Assembly: GCA_963718405.1 (NCBI GenBank)
Contig: CAVQYZ010000002.1
Span: 930,001 to 994,000 of the forward strand
From: Bog-756 sp963718405
Lineage (GTDB): Bacteria > Actinomycetota > Acidimicrobiia > Acidimicrobiales > RAAP-2
Reading direction: 5' to 3'
DNA: 64,000 nucleotides
In this document: piece after piece, positions 1 through 8,837 of the stretch
Position numbering within the stretch: position 1 is the stretch's first letter
Layout of the letters: every line of letters begins with the position of its first letter
The notes under the pieces: model-generated
The model's database searches: none
What the model was told of the DNA's origin: nothing
The model's input: only the letters and a program-made list of their open reading frames with translations
Position numbers and translations under genes: made by a program

Positions 1-74
1 GAGAGGATTCGAACCTCCACCCCCGAAGGGACCGGGACCTAAACCCGGCGCGTCTGCCATTCCGCCACGCCCGC
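1..74 (-). tRNA. tRNA-Leu (anticodon UAG), 3' end cut off
   Basis: Read on the minus strand, the sequence starts at 74 with acceptor strand GCGGGCG, followed by a D-arm, a 5-bp anticodon stem CCGGG/CCCGG around loop TTTAGGT (anticodon TAG, reading CUN leucine codons), a long variable arm with a CTTCGG-type loop as expected for a class II tRNA, and the T-arm GGTTCGAATCC. The 3' acceptor strand and CCA lie beyond the window edge, so the gene is partial only because of the window boundary. Confidence 0.93.
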
Positions 75-143
75 GGCGCGGTCAGCCTACCGACGGCGAG
101 ACTCGGTCCGTCGAAACCGGCCGACAGCTCGAGAATCAGGCCG

Positions 144-1319
144 GTGGAGGTGGCGGGGAGTCCGCGGGGACCTGGCTATAGTCGCGCTGTGCCGCCCGCG
201 GAGTCGCCCACGTCCTCGATGGCCGCAAACGGGTCCTCCCCACTGGGGGCAGCTGAGGCCGCAGACACCCTCGACCCGGCGGAGTACCTGGTCAGCGTGA
301 TGGCCGATATCGACGCCGAGGTCAGGCGTCGCCGGGCCTCAGGAGATCTTCCCGCCGGGCTGGAACGCCAGCTCGACGAGTTGTTCCTGGAGTTCTCGCC
401 CGTGGGCCTGCACAGCGGGGCCCGGCTGCGGGAGACGCTGGCTCTGGTCGACAGCTCCGCCTACGTGGACATGGCCGTCCCCGTGGAGTCCCAGAAGTTG
501 GTCGGAACCTACGTCAAGCGCCTCATTCGCAAGACCATCAGCTGGTACATGGGGTTCATCGTCCACCAGATCGTGAAGTTCGCCTGGGCGGTGTCCCGGA
601 TGTTCCACGTGGTGGTGGACCGCATCGAAGGACTCGAGGAGGCGGTGGACGGGCAACGGACACCCGAGCTCCCGACCAGCGCGGTCCCCGAGGCGGACTC
701 CGGCCCGACCTGGTGGTCAGCCGCCGCCGTGGCCGCGTTGACCGGAACCTCGGGTCGGGTGGTCCACGGCGAGTGCGGTAGCGGGTTCCTGCTCGAGGCG
801 CTGGCTGCCGCTGGCACCGATGCCTACGGCGTGGATCCCAACGAGTCCGCCGTGGAGTCGGCCGTCAGTGGCGGTCTCGATGTGCGGGCCGAATCGGTCC
901 TCGACCATCTCGACGTGGTGGCTGAGGAATCGCTCTCCGGGATCGTGCTGAGCGGTTCGGTCCAGTGGCTGCATCCCAACGAGCGGGACCGGCTCACCAC
1001 CTTGGTGGCCTCGCGACTCGATCTGGGCGGAGTGCTGGTGCTCCATTCGATGACGCCCGAGGCCTGGACCCTGGGTCGGTCGCGTCTCCTCTCGGATCTG
1101 GCCCCCGGACGGCCGCTCCATGCGGAGACCTGGAGCCATCTCTTGGGCCAACGTGGATTCGGGCAGATCGAGGTGACCTTCGGAAGCGACGAGGGTCGTC
1201 TCGACCGGGTGCCGTCGACCAACCCGGACGCCTCGGCCATCAACGGGGCCATCGACGTGGTCAACACCCTGCTGTTGGGACCTGGCGACTACCTGTTGAT
1301 CGCCGTTCGGGAGCGGTGA
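144..1319 (+). CDS. SAM-dependent methyltransferase of the surface-glycan operon
   Basis: About 391 residues if the GTG at 144 is used; in-frame GTG 189 and ATG 219 are alternatives, and the first ~45 residues are low-complexity. Residues ~50-170 form an all-helical N-terminal region with a hydrophobic patch around 'WYMGFIVHQIVKFAW'. Residues ~205-300 carry a class I SAM-binding motif (VVHGECGSGFL). The tail contains 'LAPGRPLHAETWSHLL', shared almost word for word with the product at 3713-4738, so the two are paralogues. The stop overlaps the next glycosyltransferase start (GTGA), pointing to translational coupling. It probably methylates a glycan or sugar nucleotide; the substrate cannot be read from sequence. 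Confidence 0.8.
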   Translation: MEVAGSPRGPGYSRAVPPAESPTSSMAANGSSPLGAAEAADTLDPAEYLVSVMADIDAEVRRRRASGDLPAGLERQLDELFLEFSPVGLHSGARLRETLALVDSSAYVDMAVPVESQKLVGTYVKRLIRKTISWYMGFIVHQIVKFAWAVSRMFHVVVDRIEGLEEAVDGQRTPELPTSAVPEADSGPTWWSAAAVAALTGTSGRVVHGECGSGFLLEALAAAGTDAYGVDPNESAVESAVSGGLDVRAESVLDHLDVVAEESLSGIVLSGSVQWLHPNERDRLTTLVASRLDLGGVLVLHSMTPEAWTLGRSRLLSDLAPGRPLHAETWSHLLGQRGFGQIEVTFGSDEGRLDRVPSTNPDASAINGAIDVVNTLLLGPGDYLLIAVRER

Positions 1320-2470
1320 CCGCCGTCCACCAGTTCGTTCCTGCGCTTCTTCCCAGGGATGCCACCGGCTTTCACACACTCGCACTCCGCGACACCCTTC
1401 GGGCCGCCGGCTGGGATTCGGACATCTACGTCGAAGCGGCCCATGACGAGCTCAAGTCGGAGGCCACCTACTTCGAGCGCTATCCGGAGCGGGCCCAACC
1501 GGACGACATCCTGCTCTACCAGTTGAGCACGGCGTCGCCGGTGGCCGACTTCCTCCTGGGCCGGCCGGAGCCTCTGGTCCTCGACTATCACAACATCACC
1601 CCGGCATCCTTCTATGACGGCTGGGAGGACGACATCAGCGAGAAGGTCACACTGGCCCGGCTCCAGATGGCGGCGCTGGCTCCGAGGGCCGTCCTCGGTA
1701 TCGCCGACTCGTCGTTCAACGCCGAAGAGCTCCGACAGTTCGGCTCCCGGGAGACGGCCGTGATTCCCATCTTGATCCCCGGGGGAGGGTCCCAAGGCCC
1801 GTCGGCAGCGGAGGACGAACAGCTCCGCCTCAACCGCCACCGTGGCCACGGGTCGGGCACGGTACTCCTGTTCGTAGGGCGCCTCTCGCCCAACAAGGCC
1901 CAACACCACCTGGTGGAGACGTTGTATCTCTACCGGCGCTGGTACGACCCCGATGCCCGACTCCACCTGGTGGGTCCGGCGGTGACCGAACCGTACGTCG
2001 AATCCGTCTTCGCCCTGGTGGATGAACTGGGACTGACCGGTGCCGTTCGGCACGGGGAGCACCTCTCCGAGGCCGAACTGGCGGCGTGGTATGCCGATGC
2101 CGACGTATTCGTATGTCTGTCGGAGCACGAGGGATTCTGCATTCCGTTGGTCGAGGCCATGCGCTCAGACCTTCCCATCGTGGCCTTTGCCGCCGGTGCG
2201 GTGCCCGAGACCCTCGGAGATGCCGGCATCCTGTTGCCGTCCAAACGGCCCAGCGTGGTGGCGGCGGCCATCGACCGGGTCCGGAGCGATGCCGCCCTGG
2301 CCCGTCGGCTGGTGGCGGCCGGACAGCGGCGGCTGGGAGCCTTCTCGATGCCGCGCCTACAGGCCCGGTTCGTCGAGGTGCTCGGTGAGGTCGAGGCGCG
2401 GCGTGAGGCCGAGGTGCGGAGCCAGGGCGCGGCGCGCCGTGACGTCGGGGTGCGGTGGTCCCCGTCATGA
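1316..2470 (+). CDS. GT4-family glycosyltransferase
   Basis: 384 residues from GTG 1316, chosen because it overlaps the upstream stop by four bases and begins the conserved 'VHQFVPALLPRDATGFH' N-terminus; the open frame extends further upstream but that part is antisense-like shadow. The fold is GT-B: the C-terminal half has 'FVGRLSPNKAQHHL' and the retaining GT4 EX7E motif 'EHEGFCIPLVEAM', which binds the nucleotide-sugar donor. It belongs to a paralogue set with 4742-5827 and 8838-9926, all sharing 'YHNITP/YHSITP', 'SPNKAQ/APNKAH/SPHKGQ' and 'AGAVPETL'-like motifs. Predicted cytoplasmic enzyme of surface-polysaccharide assembly; donor and acceptor unknown. Confidence 0.87.
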   Translation: MTAVHQFVPALLPRDATGFHTLALRDTLRAAGWDSDIYVEAAHDELKSEATYFERYPERAQPDDILLYQLSTASPVADFLLGRPEPLVLDYHNITPASFYDGWEDDISEKVTLARLQMAALAPRAVLGIADSSFNAEELRQFGSRETAVIPILIPGGGSQGPSAAEDEQLRLNRHRGHGSGTVLLFVGRLSPNKAQHHLVETLYLYRRWYDPDARLHLVGPAVTEPYVESVFALVDELGLTGAVRHGEHLSEAELAAWYADADVFVCLSEHEGFCIPLVEAMRSDLPIVAFAAGAVPETLGDAGILLPSKRPSVVAAAIDRVRSDAALARRLVAAGQRRLGAFSMPRLQARFVEVLGEVEARREAEVRSQGAARRDVGVRWSPS

Positions 2471-3711
2471 AGCTCACCTTCGTGACTCCCCGCTACGGAC
2501 TAGAGGTCATCGGCGGGGCGGAGGCTGCGGCCCGGATGCTGGCGGAGCGGCTCTGCCGGAGACCGGGTTGGGAGGTCGAGGTCATGACCAGTTGTGCCCT
2601 CGACCATCTCACCTGGGAGAACACCGAGGCGGCCGGGACCTCTGTTCTGAACGGGGTGACGGTGCACCGGTTCCCGACCGCCAGTCGCCGTCTCATTGAG
2701 TACTTCGTCCTCGACGGCAAACTGCGGGTCTCGCCCACCACGGCAACTATGGCCGAGAGCCGTCGATGGATTGCGCTCAACGGACCGATGTGTCCGGGCC
2801 TGGTCGATGCGGTGGCGGCGTCAGACACCGATGTGTTGGCTTGTTATCCCTATCTCTTCGCCACCACTGTCGACAGCATCAATGTGGCCAAGGTTCCGAC
2901 GGTGCTGCATCCGGCGGCCCACGACGAGGCGGCGCTGTACTTGGCGGCGTTCCGCCAGGCCTTCGGGAACGTGGACGGTTTCGTGTACCACACCCAGGCG
3001 GAGCGACAGCTGATGCAGCAGGTGTTCCGTATCGGGGTTCGACCCCAGATCGTGCTGGGCCTCGGGGTGGATGAGCCGGCGGGAGCCGGACGCCGAGGTG
3101 GCGACGTCCTGGGAATCGGCGACCGCCCCTACCTCTGTTACGTCGGACGGGTGGATGTGCACAAGGGGTGCGAGATGTTGGCCGAGTACTTCATGCGCTA
3201 CAAAGAGCGCCACCCCGGCGATCTCGCCCTGGCCCTGGTGGGCCCGGTCTCACAGAAGCTCACCGAGCATCCCGACATCGTGGTCACCGGAACGGTGTCC
3301 GAAGCGGACAAGTGGGACATCTTGGCCGATGCCAAGGTCATGGTGAACCCTTCGGCCTACGAGTCCTTCTCCCTGGTCCTGTTAGAGGCGTGGTCGGTGG
3401 GGGTCCCGGTGCTGGTCAACCAGATGTGCGCCGCCACCATGGAGCACTGCCGACGTTCGGGCGGGGGGCTGTGGTTCGAGTCCTACGGGTCGTTCGAAGT
3501 TGCCGTCGAGCGGATGGTCGATCCCGGGCTGGCCGCCACACTGGGTGAGGCCGGGAAGCGGTACACCGCGGAGTACTACCGGTGGCCGTCGATCATTGAC
3601 CGATACGCCCGCTTTCTCGAAGGTATTGCCGCCCGCGGTCACCGCAGCTCCATCCGGACCAAGCGGCTGGACCTGCAGAGCGGTGGTCCCGAGTATGTCC
3701 GGGGAGGATGA
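2467..3711 (+). CDS. GT4-family glycosyltransferase
   Basis: 414 residues from ATG 2467, whose ATGA overlaps the preceding stop. It starts 'MKLTFVTPRYGLEVIGGAE', the glycine-rich N-terminal acceptor-site loop of GT-B enzymes, and contains 'CYVGRVDVHKGCEML' and the donor-binding EX7E motif in 'YESFSLVLLEAW'. It is a close paralogue of the product at 9958-11169 (same start motif, same 'GCAATVEHCRRSGGGL'-type segment near the end) and differs from the other three glycosyltransferases here. Each of this pair follows a member of the other set, so the two probably act in sequence on one chain. Confidence 0.87.
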   Translation: MKLTFVTPRYGLEVIGGAEAAARMLAERLCRRPGWEVEVMTSCALDHLTWENTEAAGTSVLNGVTVHRFPTASRRLIEYFVLDGKLRVSPTTATMAESRRWIALNGPMCPGLVDAVAASDTDVLACYPYLFATTVDSINVAKVPTVLHPAAHDEAALYLAAFRQAFGNVDGFVYHTQAERQLMQQVFRIGVRPQIVLGLGVDEPAGAGRRGGDVLGIGDRPYLCYVGRVDVHKGCEMLAEYFMRYKERHPGDLALALVGPVSQKLTEHPDIVVTGTVSEADKWDILADAKVMVNPSAYESFSLVLLEAWSVGVPVLVNQMCAATMEHCRRSGGGLWFESYGSFEVAVERMVDPGLAATLGEAGKRYTAEYYRWPSIIDRYARFLEGIAARGHRSSIRTKRLDLQSGGPEYVRGG

Positions 3712-3712
3712 C

Positions 3713-4738
3713 GTGCCCGTAGATGATCAGGATGACGAGGGGCGGCAGACAGAGGAGGGGCAACCGACCGTCCACCCGAGCGGTCTGGAAGGGGCGGACC
3801 CCGACGAGCAGGAGTTGTTGGCGGCCTTCGACCGGCTCAGCCCTCAGGACGACCTGCGGTGGTGCTTCGACAACGCCATGCGTCGTATCGAGCGACCCGA
3901 GTCCAGTTCGTCGGTGGTCAATGTTCCCTGGCGTGGACTTCCCGACGACCTCTGGGAGCGCGGGCACTCGGCCAAGATCGGTCAGCGCTTCGTGGGCGAT
4001 GTAGCCGGGGTCATGGCCGAGATCCTGGCCACCGACGCCCGTGCCGCCGCCGATGCCGCCGTGTCCTCGGTCAACCTGGCGACGTGGGATGCGCTGCGCT
4101 ATCTGGCCGCCAGGGTGGAGCTGCTCGAGGGTCGGATCGACCCCCTGGGTTACGAGACCGCCGAGTGGCCGATGGAGCTGCCCGATCCCCGCGAGTGGTT
4201 GGAGGCCATCGAGACCTGGTTGGGCCCGTCGGTTGCGGAGGAAGTGGTCCTGGTGGGGGAGTCCGGAGACGGGGGCCTGGTGGGCTCGCTGTGCCGGGCC
4301 GGTCGACAGGTGGTGGGCGTGGAGCCGCGGGGAGCGTCGGTGTGGCGTTCGATGGACTCCTTTGGTGGTGCCGGTGAGGCCGGGCCGACCATGGTGTTCT
4401 CCGATGTCCTGCCGTACCTCACGACCGTCCCGGACGGAGGTGCCGGAGCCATCATCCTGTTGGGCTGTTCCGATCGGCTGGACTTGGTGGGAAAGGTCAG
4501 ACTGGTCGAGCAGTCGGTCCGCGCCGTGCAGCCCGGCGGAACCATCGTCGTGCTGGCCACGGACGGGGCGGTCTGGGAACGAGCCCTCTCCATTCCGGAG
4601 CGGGACCTGGCGCCGGGGCGGCCCCTGCACCCCGAGACGTGGTCCCTCCTGCTCGGCCGAGCCGGTGCCGTCGATCCCCGGTGGCATGCCGCCGAGTCCG
4701 GGGCGTTGCACGCCGTAGTGGCCAAGGTCCGGAGCTGA
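3713..4738 (+). CDS. Methyltransferase-like protein, paralogue of the first operon gene
   Basis: 341 residues from GTG 3713. That start is preferred over ATG 3695 because GGGGAGG lies 6 bases upstream and the previous gene stops at 3711. The N-terminus is acidic (DDQDDEGRQTEEG). A helical middle is followed by a Rossmann-like segment 'EEVVLVGESGDGGLVGSL' and by 'LAPGRPLHPETWSLLLG', matching the tail of the 144-1319 product. The glycine-rich SAM loop is less canonical than in that paralogue, so catalysis is uncertain. The next gene follows after 3 bases. Confidence 0.7.
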   Translation: MPVDDQDDEGRQTEEGQPTVHPSGLEGADPDEQELLAAFDRLSPQDDLRWCFDNAMRRIERPESSSSVVNVPWRGLPDDLWERGHSAKIGQRFVGDVAGVMAEILATDARAAADAAVSSVNLATWDALRYLAARVELLEGRIDPLGYETAEWPMELPDPREWLEAIETWLGPSVAEEVVLVGESGDGGLVGSLCRAGRQVVGVEPRGASVWRSMDSFGGAGEAGPTMVFSDVLPYLTTVPDGGAGAIILLGCSDRLDLVGKVRLVEQSVRAVQPGGTIVVLATDGAVWERALSIPERDLAPGRPLHPETWSLLLGRAGAVDPRWHAAESGALHAVVAKVRS

Positions 4739-4741
4739 CCG

Positions 4742-5827
4742 GTGGGAATCCACCTCTTCGTCCCCATGCTCCACCGCTATGACGCCGTGGGGGAGCACAC
4801 CATGGCCCTTCGCCAGCGTCTGCTGGCCTCGGGGGTCAGCTCGACCATCTACGTCGAGATCGCCGACCCCGATACCGCCGACCAGACCCGTCACTACCTG
4901 GAGTACGAGTCCGAGTCCCGACCCGGGGATGTGCTCGTCTACCAGTTCGCCACGGAATCGGTCATGGCCGATTGGCTGGCCGATCGACCTGAGGCGGTGG
5001 TCATCAACTACCACAGCATCACACCGCCGGTGTTCTTCGGTCCGTGGAGCAACGGCATCGCCCAACTCCAAGTGGCGGCCCAGTTCGAGTTGGAACGGCT
5101 GGCCCCGCGTGCAGCTTTGGGCATCGCCGTGTCCCACTTCGACCAGCAGGAACTGCAGCGGGCCGGTTGCACCCGAACCCGGGTCATCCCGGTGGCCCAC
5201 GTGTCGTCAGCGGCCGAACCGGATCCCGCCACCCTCGAACGGCTTCAGTCGGAGGGCGCGGGGAGTGGTCGCCGGTGGTTGTCGGTGGGACGGCTGGCTC
5301 CCAACAAAGCGCATCAGCAAACCATCGCCGCCCTCTTCGTGGCCCGGGCCACCTCCGATCCCGATGCTCGTCTCTATGTGGTGGGCTCGCCCTCCGAACC
5401 CGCCTATGCCAGAGCCCTGCACCGGTATGCCGCTGCTCTGGGTCTGGCCGATTCGATCGAGTTCGTCTCCGGTATCGCCGACGCAGAGTTGGCGGCCTAC
5501 TACCGGCACGCCGACCTACTGATCATGCTCTCGGACCACGAAGGGTTCGGTGTCCCGCTGGTGGAGGCCATGCGCCAGGGACTCCCCATCGTGGCCTACG
5601 ACGCCGGCGCCGTGCGCGAGACCCTGGATGGGGCGGGGGTGCTGCTGGCTGAAAAGTCCCCCCGGCAGGTGGCCGCCGCCGTCTCCCGACTCATGGCCGA
5701 CCCCGAGGAACAGGACCGCCTGGTGGCAGCGGGAAGGGCCAGGTTCGAGGGGCTGGGCCTGGAGAAGGCGGCAGAGGCGCTGGTGGAAGCAGTACGGGGG
5801 GTGGAGGACCGGATTTCGGCCATCTGA
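4742..5827 (+). CDS. GT4-family glycosyltransferase
   Basis: 361 residues from GTG 4742, three bases after the upstream stop. 'IHLFVPMLHRYDAVGEHTM' at the N-terminus, 'SVGRLAPNKAHQQT' and the EX7E donor motif 'DHEGFGVPLVEAM' place it in the GT-B retaining GT4 family and in the same paralogue set as 1316-2470 and 8838-9926. A 61-bp gap follows, the first real break in the operon, containing the putative clpP -10 element. Substrate unknown. Confidence 0.87.
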   Translation: MGIHLFVPMLHRYDAVGEHTMALRQRLLASGVSSTIYVEIADPDTADQTRHYLEYESESRPGDVLVYQFATESVMADWLADRPEAVVINYHSITPPVFFGPWSNGIAQLQVAAQFELERLAPRAALGIAVSHFDQQELQRAGCTRTRVIPVAHVSSAAEPDPATLERLQSEGAGSGRRWLSVGRLAPNKAHQQTIAALFVARATSDPDARLYVVGSPSEPAYARALHRYAAALGLADSIEFVSGIADAELAAYYRHADLLIMLSDHEGFGVPLVEAMRQGLPIVAYDAGAVRETLDGAGVLLAEKSPRQVAAAVSRLMADPEEQDRLVAAGRARFEGLGLEKAAEALVEAVRGVEDRISAI

Positions 5828-5874
5828 CGGTCACCCACCTGCGGGGCCTGCGTCCATCCGGAGCCCCGATCCAC

Positions 5875-5880
5875 TAGGAT
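5875..5880 (+). promoter_or_regulatory. -10 element of clpP
   Basis: TAGGAT ends 8 nt before the clpP ATG, which would place transcription start at or next to the start codon (leaderless mRNA). No clear -35 is seen. The spacing matches several other genes in the window. Confidence 0.35.
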
Positions 5881-5888
5881 CAGCGCCT

Positions 5889-6557
5889 ATGGATCGCAAC
5901 TTTCCCGTGTCCCTTCACGTCCCGGCCACCGGCTCGGACCCCTCTCCGATCAGCATGAAGTCTGCCACCGAAGTCGGCCCCGGATCGGACATCTTCCAAC
6001 GCCTGTTGAAGGAGCGGATCGTGTTCATCGGGTCGGCCATCGACCAGGACACGGCCAACCTGGTCTGCTCCCAGTTGATCCTGCTGGAGGCGGAAAACCA
6101 GGAGCGGGACATCTCGGTGTACATCAACTCGCCCGGTGGCTCGGTCACTGACGGACTGGCCATCTACGACACCATGCAGTACGTGCGGTGCGACGTCCGG
6201 ACCATCTGTGTGGGCCTGGCCGCGTCGATGGGCCAGTTCCTGCTGTGCGCCGGCACCCCGGGCAAGCGCTTCGCTCTTCCCCACAGCCGGATCCTCATGC
6301 ACCAGCCGTCGGGCCAGATGCAGGGGCAGGCCTCGGACATCGCCATCCAGGCCGAGCAGATCATCTACCTGAAGCGGATGATGGCCGAACGGATCGCCTT
6401 CCACACCGGTCAGCCGGTGGAGCGGATCGAGGCGGACTCGGACCGCGACCGCTGGTTCACGGCCGAAGAGGCGCGCGAGTACGGATTCATCGACGAGGTC
6501 ATCCAAAAGGACGCCATGAGTGTTCCGACGGCCGAAGCGGGGGCCACCGGCAAGTGA
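5889..6557 (+). CDS. clpP: ATP-dependent Clp protease proteolytic subunit
   Basis: 222 residues from ATG 5889. A full-length ClpP: 'INSPGGSVTDGLAIYDTM' oxyanion-loop region, catalytic Ser113 in 'AASMGQFLL', catalytic His138 in 'RILMHQPSG' and the Asp of the 'DSDRDRWFTAEEA' segment are all present, so it should be an active serine peptidase that assembles into rings and needs a Clp ATPase. It is unusual in place: no clpX or tig beside it, polysaccharide genes on both sides, and its stop overlaps the start of the ABC permease (GTGA). The first ~30 residues are an unconserved tail that may be a propeptide. The family call is secure; the reason for its location is not. Confidence 0.95.
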   Translation: MDRNFPVSLHVPATGSDPSPISMKSATEVGPGSDIFQRLLKERIVFIGSAIDQDTANLVCSQLILLEAENQERDISVYINSPGGSVTDGLAIYDTMQYVRCDVRTICVGLAASMGQFLLCAGTPGKRFALPHSRILMHQPSGQMQGQASDIAIQAEQIIYLKRMMAERIAFHTGQPVERIEADSDRDRWFTAEEAREYGFIDEVIQKDAMSVPTAEAGATGK

Positions 6558-7561
6558 GCCTGAGTGTCGAAAAGCCCGCCTCAGGTGGGTCAGATCGCAC
6601 TGACGTCATCGGCGGGAGTACCCGCTTCGTTCCGGGTCAGAGCCACGACCGGATCACCGTCGTCAACGGGAAGGTTCAGCTCGGGCAGCGCCTGAAGGAT
6701 CTGTGGCTCAACCGCGACCTGCTCCTGCTGCTGGTCCGCACCGAGCTCAAGGTCAAGTACAAGGACTCGGTGCTCGGTTACGCCTGGTCGATGCTCAACC
6801 CGGCCATGGTACTGGCCATCTACTACGTGGTCTTCAAGATCATCTCCCGCAACCACCAGCCGAACTTCGCCGTCTGGCTGTTCGCCGGCCTCATCGCCTG
6901 GAACCTGTTCAACGGCTCGGCGCTGGGCTCCACCGGGGTGGTGGTGGGCAAGGCCGGCATCGTCAAGAAGGTGGCCTTCCCGCGCGAGCTCCTGGCCCTG
7001 TCGGTGGTCGGGGTCAACCTGGTCCTCTTCGCCATCCAGGTGGTGGTGCTCCTCATCGCCCTTCTCGCCTTCGGGATCAAGCCGGACTTCACGTATGTCG
7101 CCATCCTTCCTCTGGCCCTGCTGGCCCTGTTGGTGTTCACCGGGGCGCTTTCGGTCTTCCTCTCGGCGGTCAACGTCTACCTGCGGGACACCGCGCACCT
7201 GGCCGAGGTGCTGTTGATGGCCTGGTTCTGGTTCACGCCCATCGTCTACTCCTACGGCACCATCTTCTTGTCCGGGCACGACAAAGCCCATCCTTCGCTG
7301 AACTGGATCCAGTACGCCTATCTGCTCAACCCGATGACGCCGATCGCCATGACCTTCCAACGGGCCATCTACGGACGGACCCAGTACAGCTATCTGAACG
7401 CGGGCCAAACCAAGCCCACCATCTACCACGTCCTCCCCACCTGGAGCGTGGGGGTCTACGCCGCCATGATGGGCATCGTCCTGGTGATCAGCATCGGTCT
7501 CTTCCTCCTGGCCCTCATCGTCTTCGGCCGGCTCGAGGGCAACTTCGCCGAGGAGCTCTGA
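6554..7561 (+). CDS. wzm: ABC-2 type polysaccharide exporter permease (Wzm-like)
   Basis: 335 residues from GTG 6554, overlapping the clpP stop. After a ~45-residue cytoplasmic lead come 'LLVRTELKVKYKDSVLGYAWS', typical of ABC-2 polysaccharide permeases, and about six membrane segments between residues ~60 and 325. 'NVYLRDTAHLAEVLLMAWFWFTP' is the conserved region before the last segments. It should form the membrane channel with the ATPase encoded next door and move a lipid-linked glycan to the outer face. Confidence 0.9.
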   Translation: MSLSVEKPASGGSDRTDVIGGSTRFVPGQSHDRITVVNGKVQLGQRLKDLWLNRDLLLLLVRTELKVKYKDSVLGYAWSMLNPAMVLAIYYVVFKIISRNHQPNFAVWLFAGLIAWNLFNGSALGSTGVVVGKAGIVKKVAFPRELLALSVVGVNLVLFAIQVVVLLIALLAFGIKPDFTYVAILPLALLALLVFTGALSVFLSAVNVYLRDTAHLAEVLLMAWFWFTPIVYSYGTIFLSGHDKAHPSLNWIQYAYLLNPMTPIAMTFQRAIYGRTQYSYLNAGQTKPTIYHVLPTWSVGVYAAMMGIVLVISIGLFLLALIVFGRLEGNFAEEL

Positions 7562-7564
7562 GCG

Positions 7565-8830
7565 GTGGGCGTCGCCATCGAAGTCAAGGACATCTCCAAG
7601 CAGTTCCGGCTCTACAACGAGAAGCACACCTCGTTGAAGGAGCGGGTCCTCCATGGCGGCAAGATGCCGTTCACCCCGTTCTGGGCGCTGCGCGACGTCA
7701 ACCTGGACATCAACCAGGGGGAGACCTTCGGCATCCTGGGGCGTAACGGGTGTGGCAAATCGACTCTGCTCAAGTGCGTGGCCGGCATTCTCAAGCCCAC
7801 CAGCGGCGAGATCCGGGTCCGCGGCAGCCTGGCGGCCATGCTGGAGCTGGGTGCGGGCTTTCAGCCCGACCTGTCCGGGCGCGACAACATCTTCCTCAAC
7901 GGCTCGCTGCTCGGACTGTCCCGATCCGACATCGAGAAGCGGTTCGACGACATCGTGCAGTTCGCCGAGCTCGAGGCCTTCATCGACAACCAGGTCAAGT
8001 TCTACTCGTCGGGCATGTACGTCCGGCTCGGATTCGCCGTGGCCATCAACGTGGAACCGGACGTCCTCCTGGTCGACGAAGTGCTGTCGGTGGGGGACGC
8101 CGCCTTCCAGCGCAAGTGTCTCGACCACGTGAAGATGATCCAGCGCCAGGGTCGGACCATCGTGGTGGTGAGCCACAGCCCCGACACCATCCGCCAGAAC
8201 TGCGAGCGGGCCGTGGTCATGAACCATGGACAGGTGATCACGGTCGACGAGCCCGGCGAGGCCATCCGGGTGTACATGGCCGATCTCCTGGGCGTGGGCA
8301 CGCTGGAGAATTCGGAGTCGGGCGGCATCGAGGGCAACGTGTTGATGATCGGCTCGGTGCAGGCCGAACACGGTGGCAGCGGCTCGCGGGTCCATCTGTA
8401 CCCGCGGGAGTCCCTGACCATCACCGCCGATCTGGACAGTCTGGCCGCCGTTCCCAACGCCTTGGCCACCATCGCCATCCACGACGACAAGAACGAGCTG
8501 GTCTTCGCTTCCGATCCTGACGACCCGGCCTGCGAGATCGACGTGCCCGAGGGCGGGGGCATCGTGCGCTTCTTCTTCGCCGAGGTCCCGTTGCTCGACG
8601 GCACCTACTCGGTGAGCGTCGGCGTGCGCAGTGCCACCGAGACCGCCATCTTCGACTGGAAGGATCAGGTCACCCAGTTCGAGGTGGCCAATCCGGGGCG
8701 CTCCACCGGCCGGGTCCTTCTTCCCCTCGACGTGAGCTTCCGGCTCCGCTCCTCCGGTCACACCGGGGAGGTGCCGGCGGTGGGGGTGGACTTCGGCCCG
8801 CTGGCCGGCTGGGAAGAGCCTGCTCAGTGA
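7565..8830 (+). CDS. wzt: ABC exporter ATPase with C-terminal glycan-recognition domain (Wzt-like)
   Basis: 421 residues from GTG 7565, three bases after the permease. The nucleotide-binding domain (~1-250) has Walker A 'GRNGCGKST' (59-67), signature 'YSSGMYVRLGFA', Walker B 'VLLVDEVLSVGD' and the H-loop 'VVVSHS'. Residues ~265-415 form a second, beta-rich domain (ending 'VLLPLDVSFRL') like the C-terminal domain of Wzt, which in characterised O-antigen systems binds the capped end of the chain. Such a domain implies export of a finished polymer carrying a specific terminal group, in line with the methyltransferases in the operon. Confidence 0.9.
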   Translation: MGVAIEVKDISKQFRLYNEKHTSLKERVLHGGKMPFTPFWALRDVNLDINQGETFGILGRNGCGKSTLLKCVAGILKPTSGEIRVRGSLAAMLELGAGFQPDLSGRDNIFLNGSLLGLSRSDIEKRFDDIVQFAELEAFIDNQVKFYSSGMYVRLGFAVAINVEPDVLLVDEVLSVGDAAFQRKCLDHVKMIQRQGRTIVVVSHSPDTIRQNCERAVVMNHGQVITVDEPGEAIRVYMADLLGVGTLENSESGGIEGNVLMIGSVQAEHGGSGSRVHLYPRESLTITADLDSLAAVPNALATIAIHDDKNELVFASDPDDPACEIDVPEGGGIVRFFFAEVPLLDGTYSVSVGVRSATETAIFDWKDQVTQFEVANPGRSTGRVLLPLDVSFRLRSSGHTGEVPAVGVDFGPLAGWEEPAQ

Positions 8831-8837
8831 CACCGCA

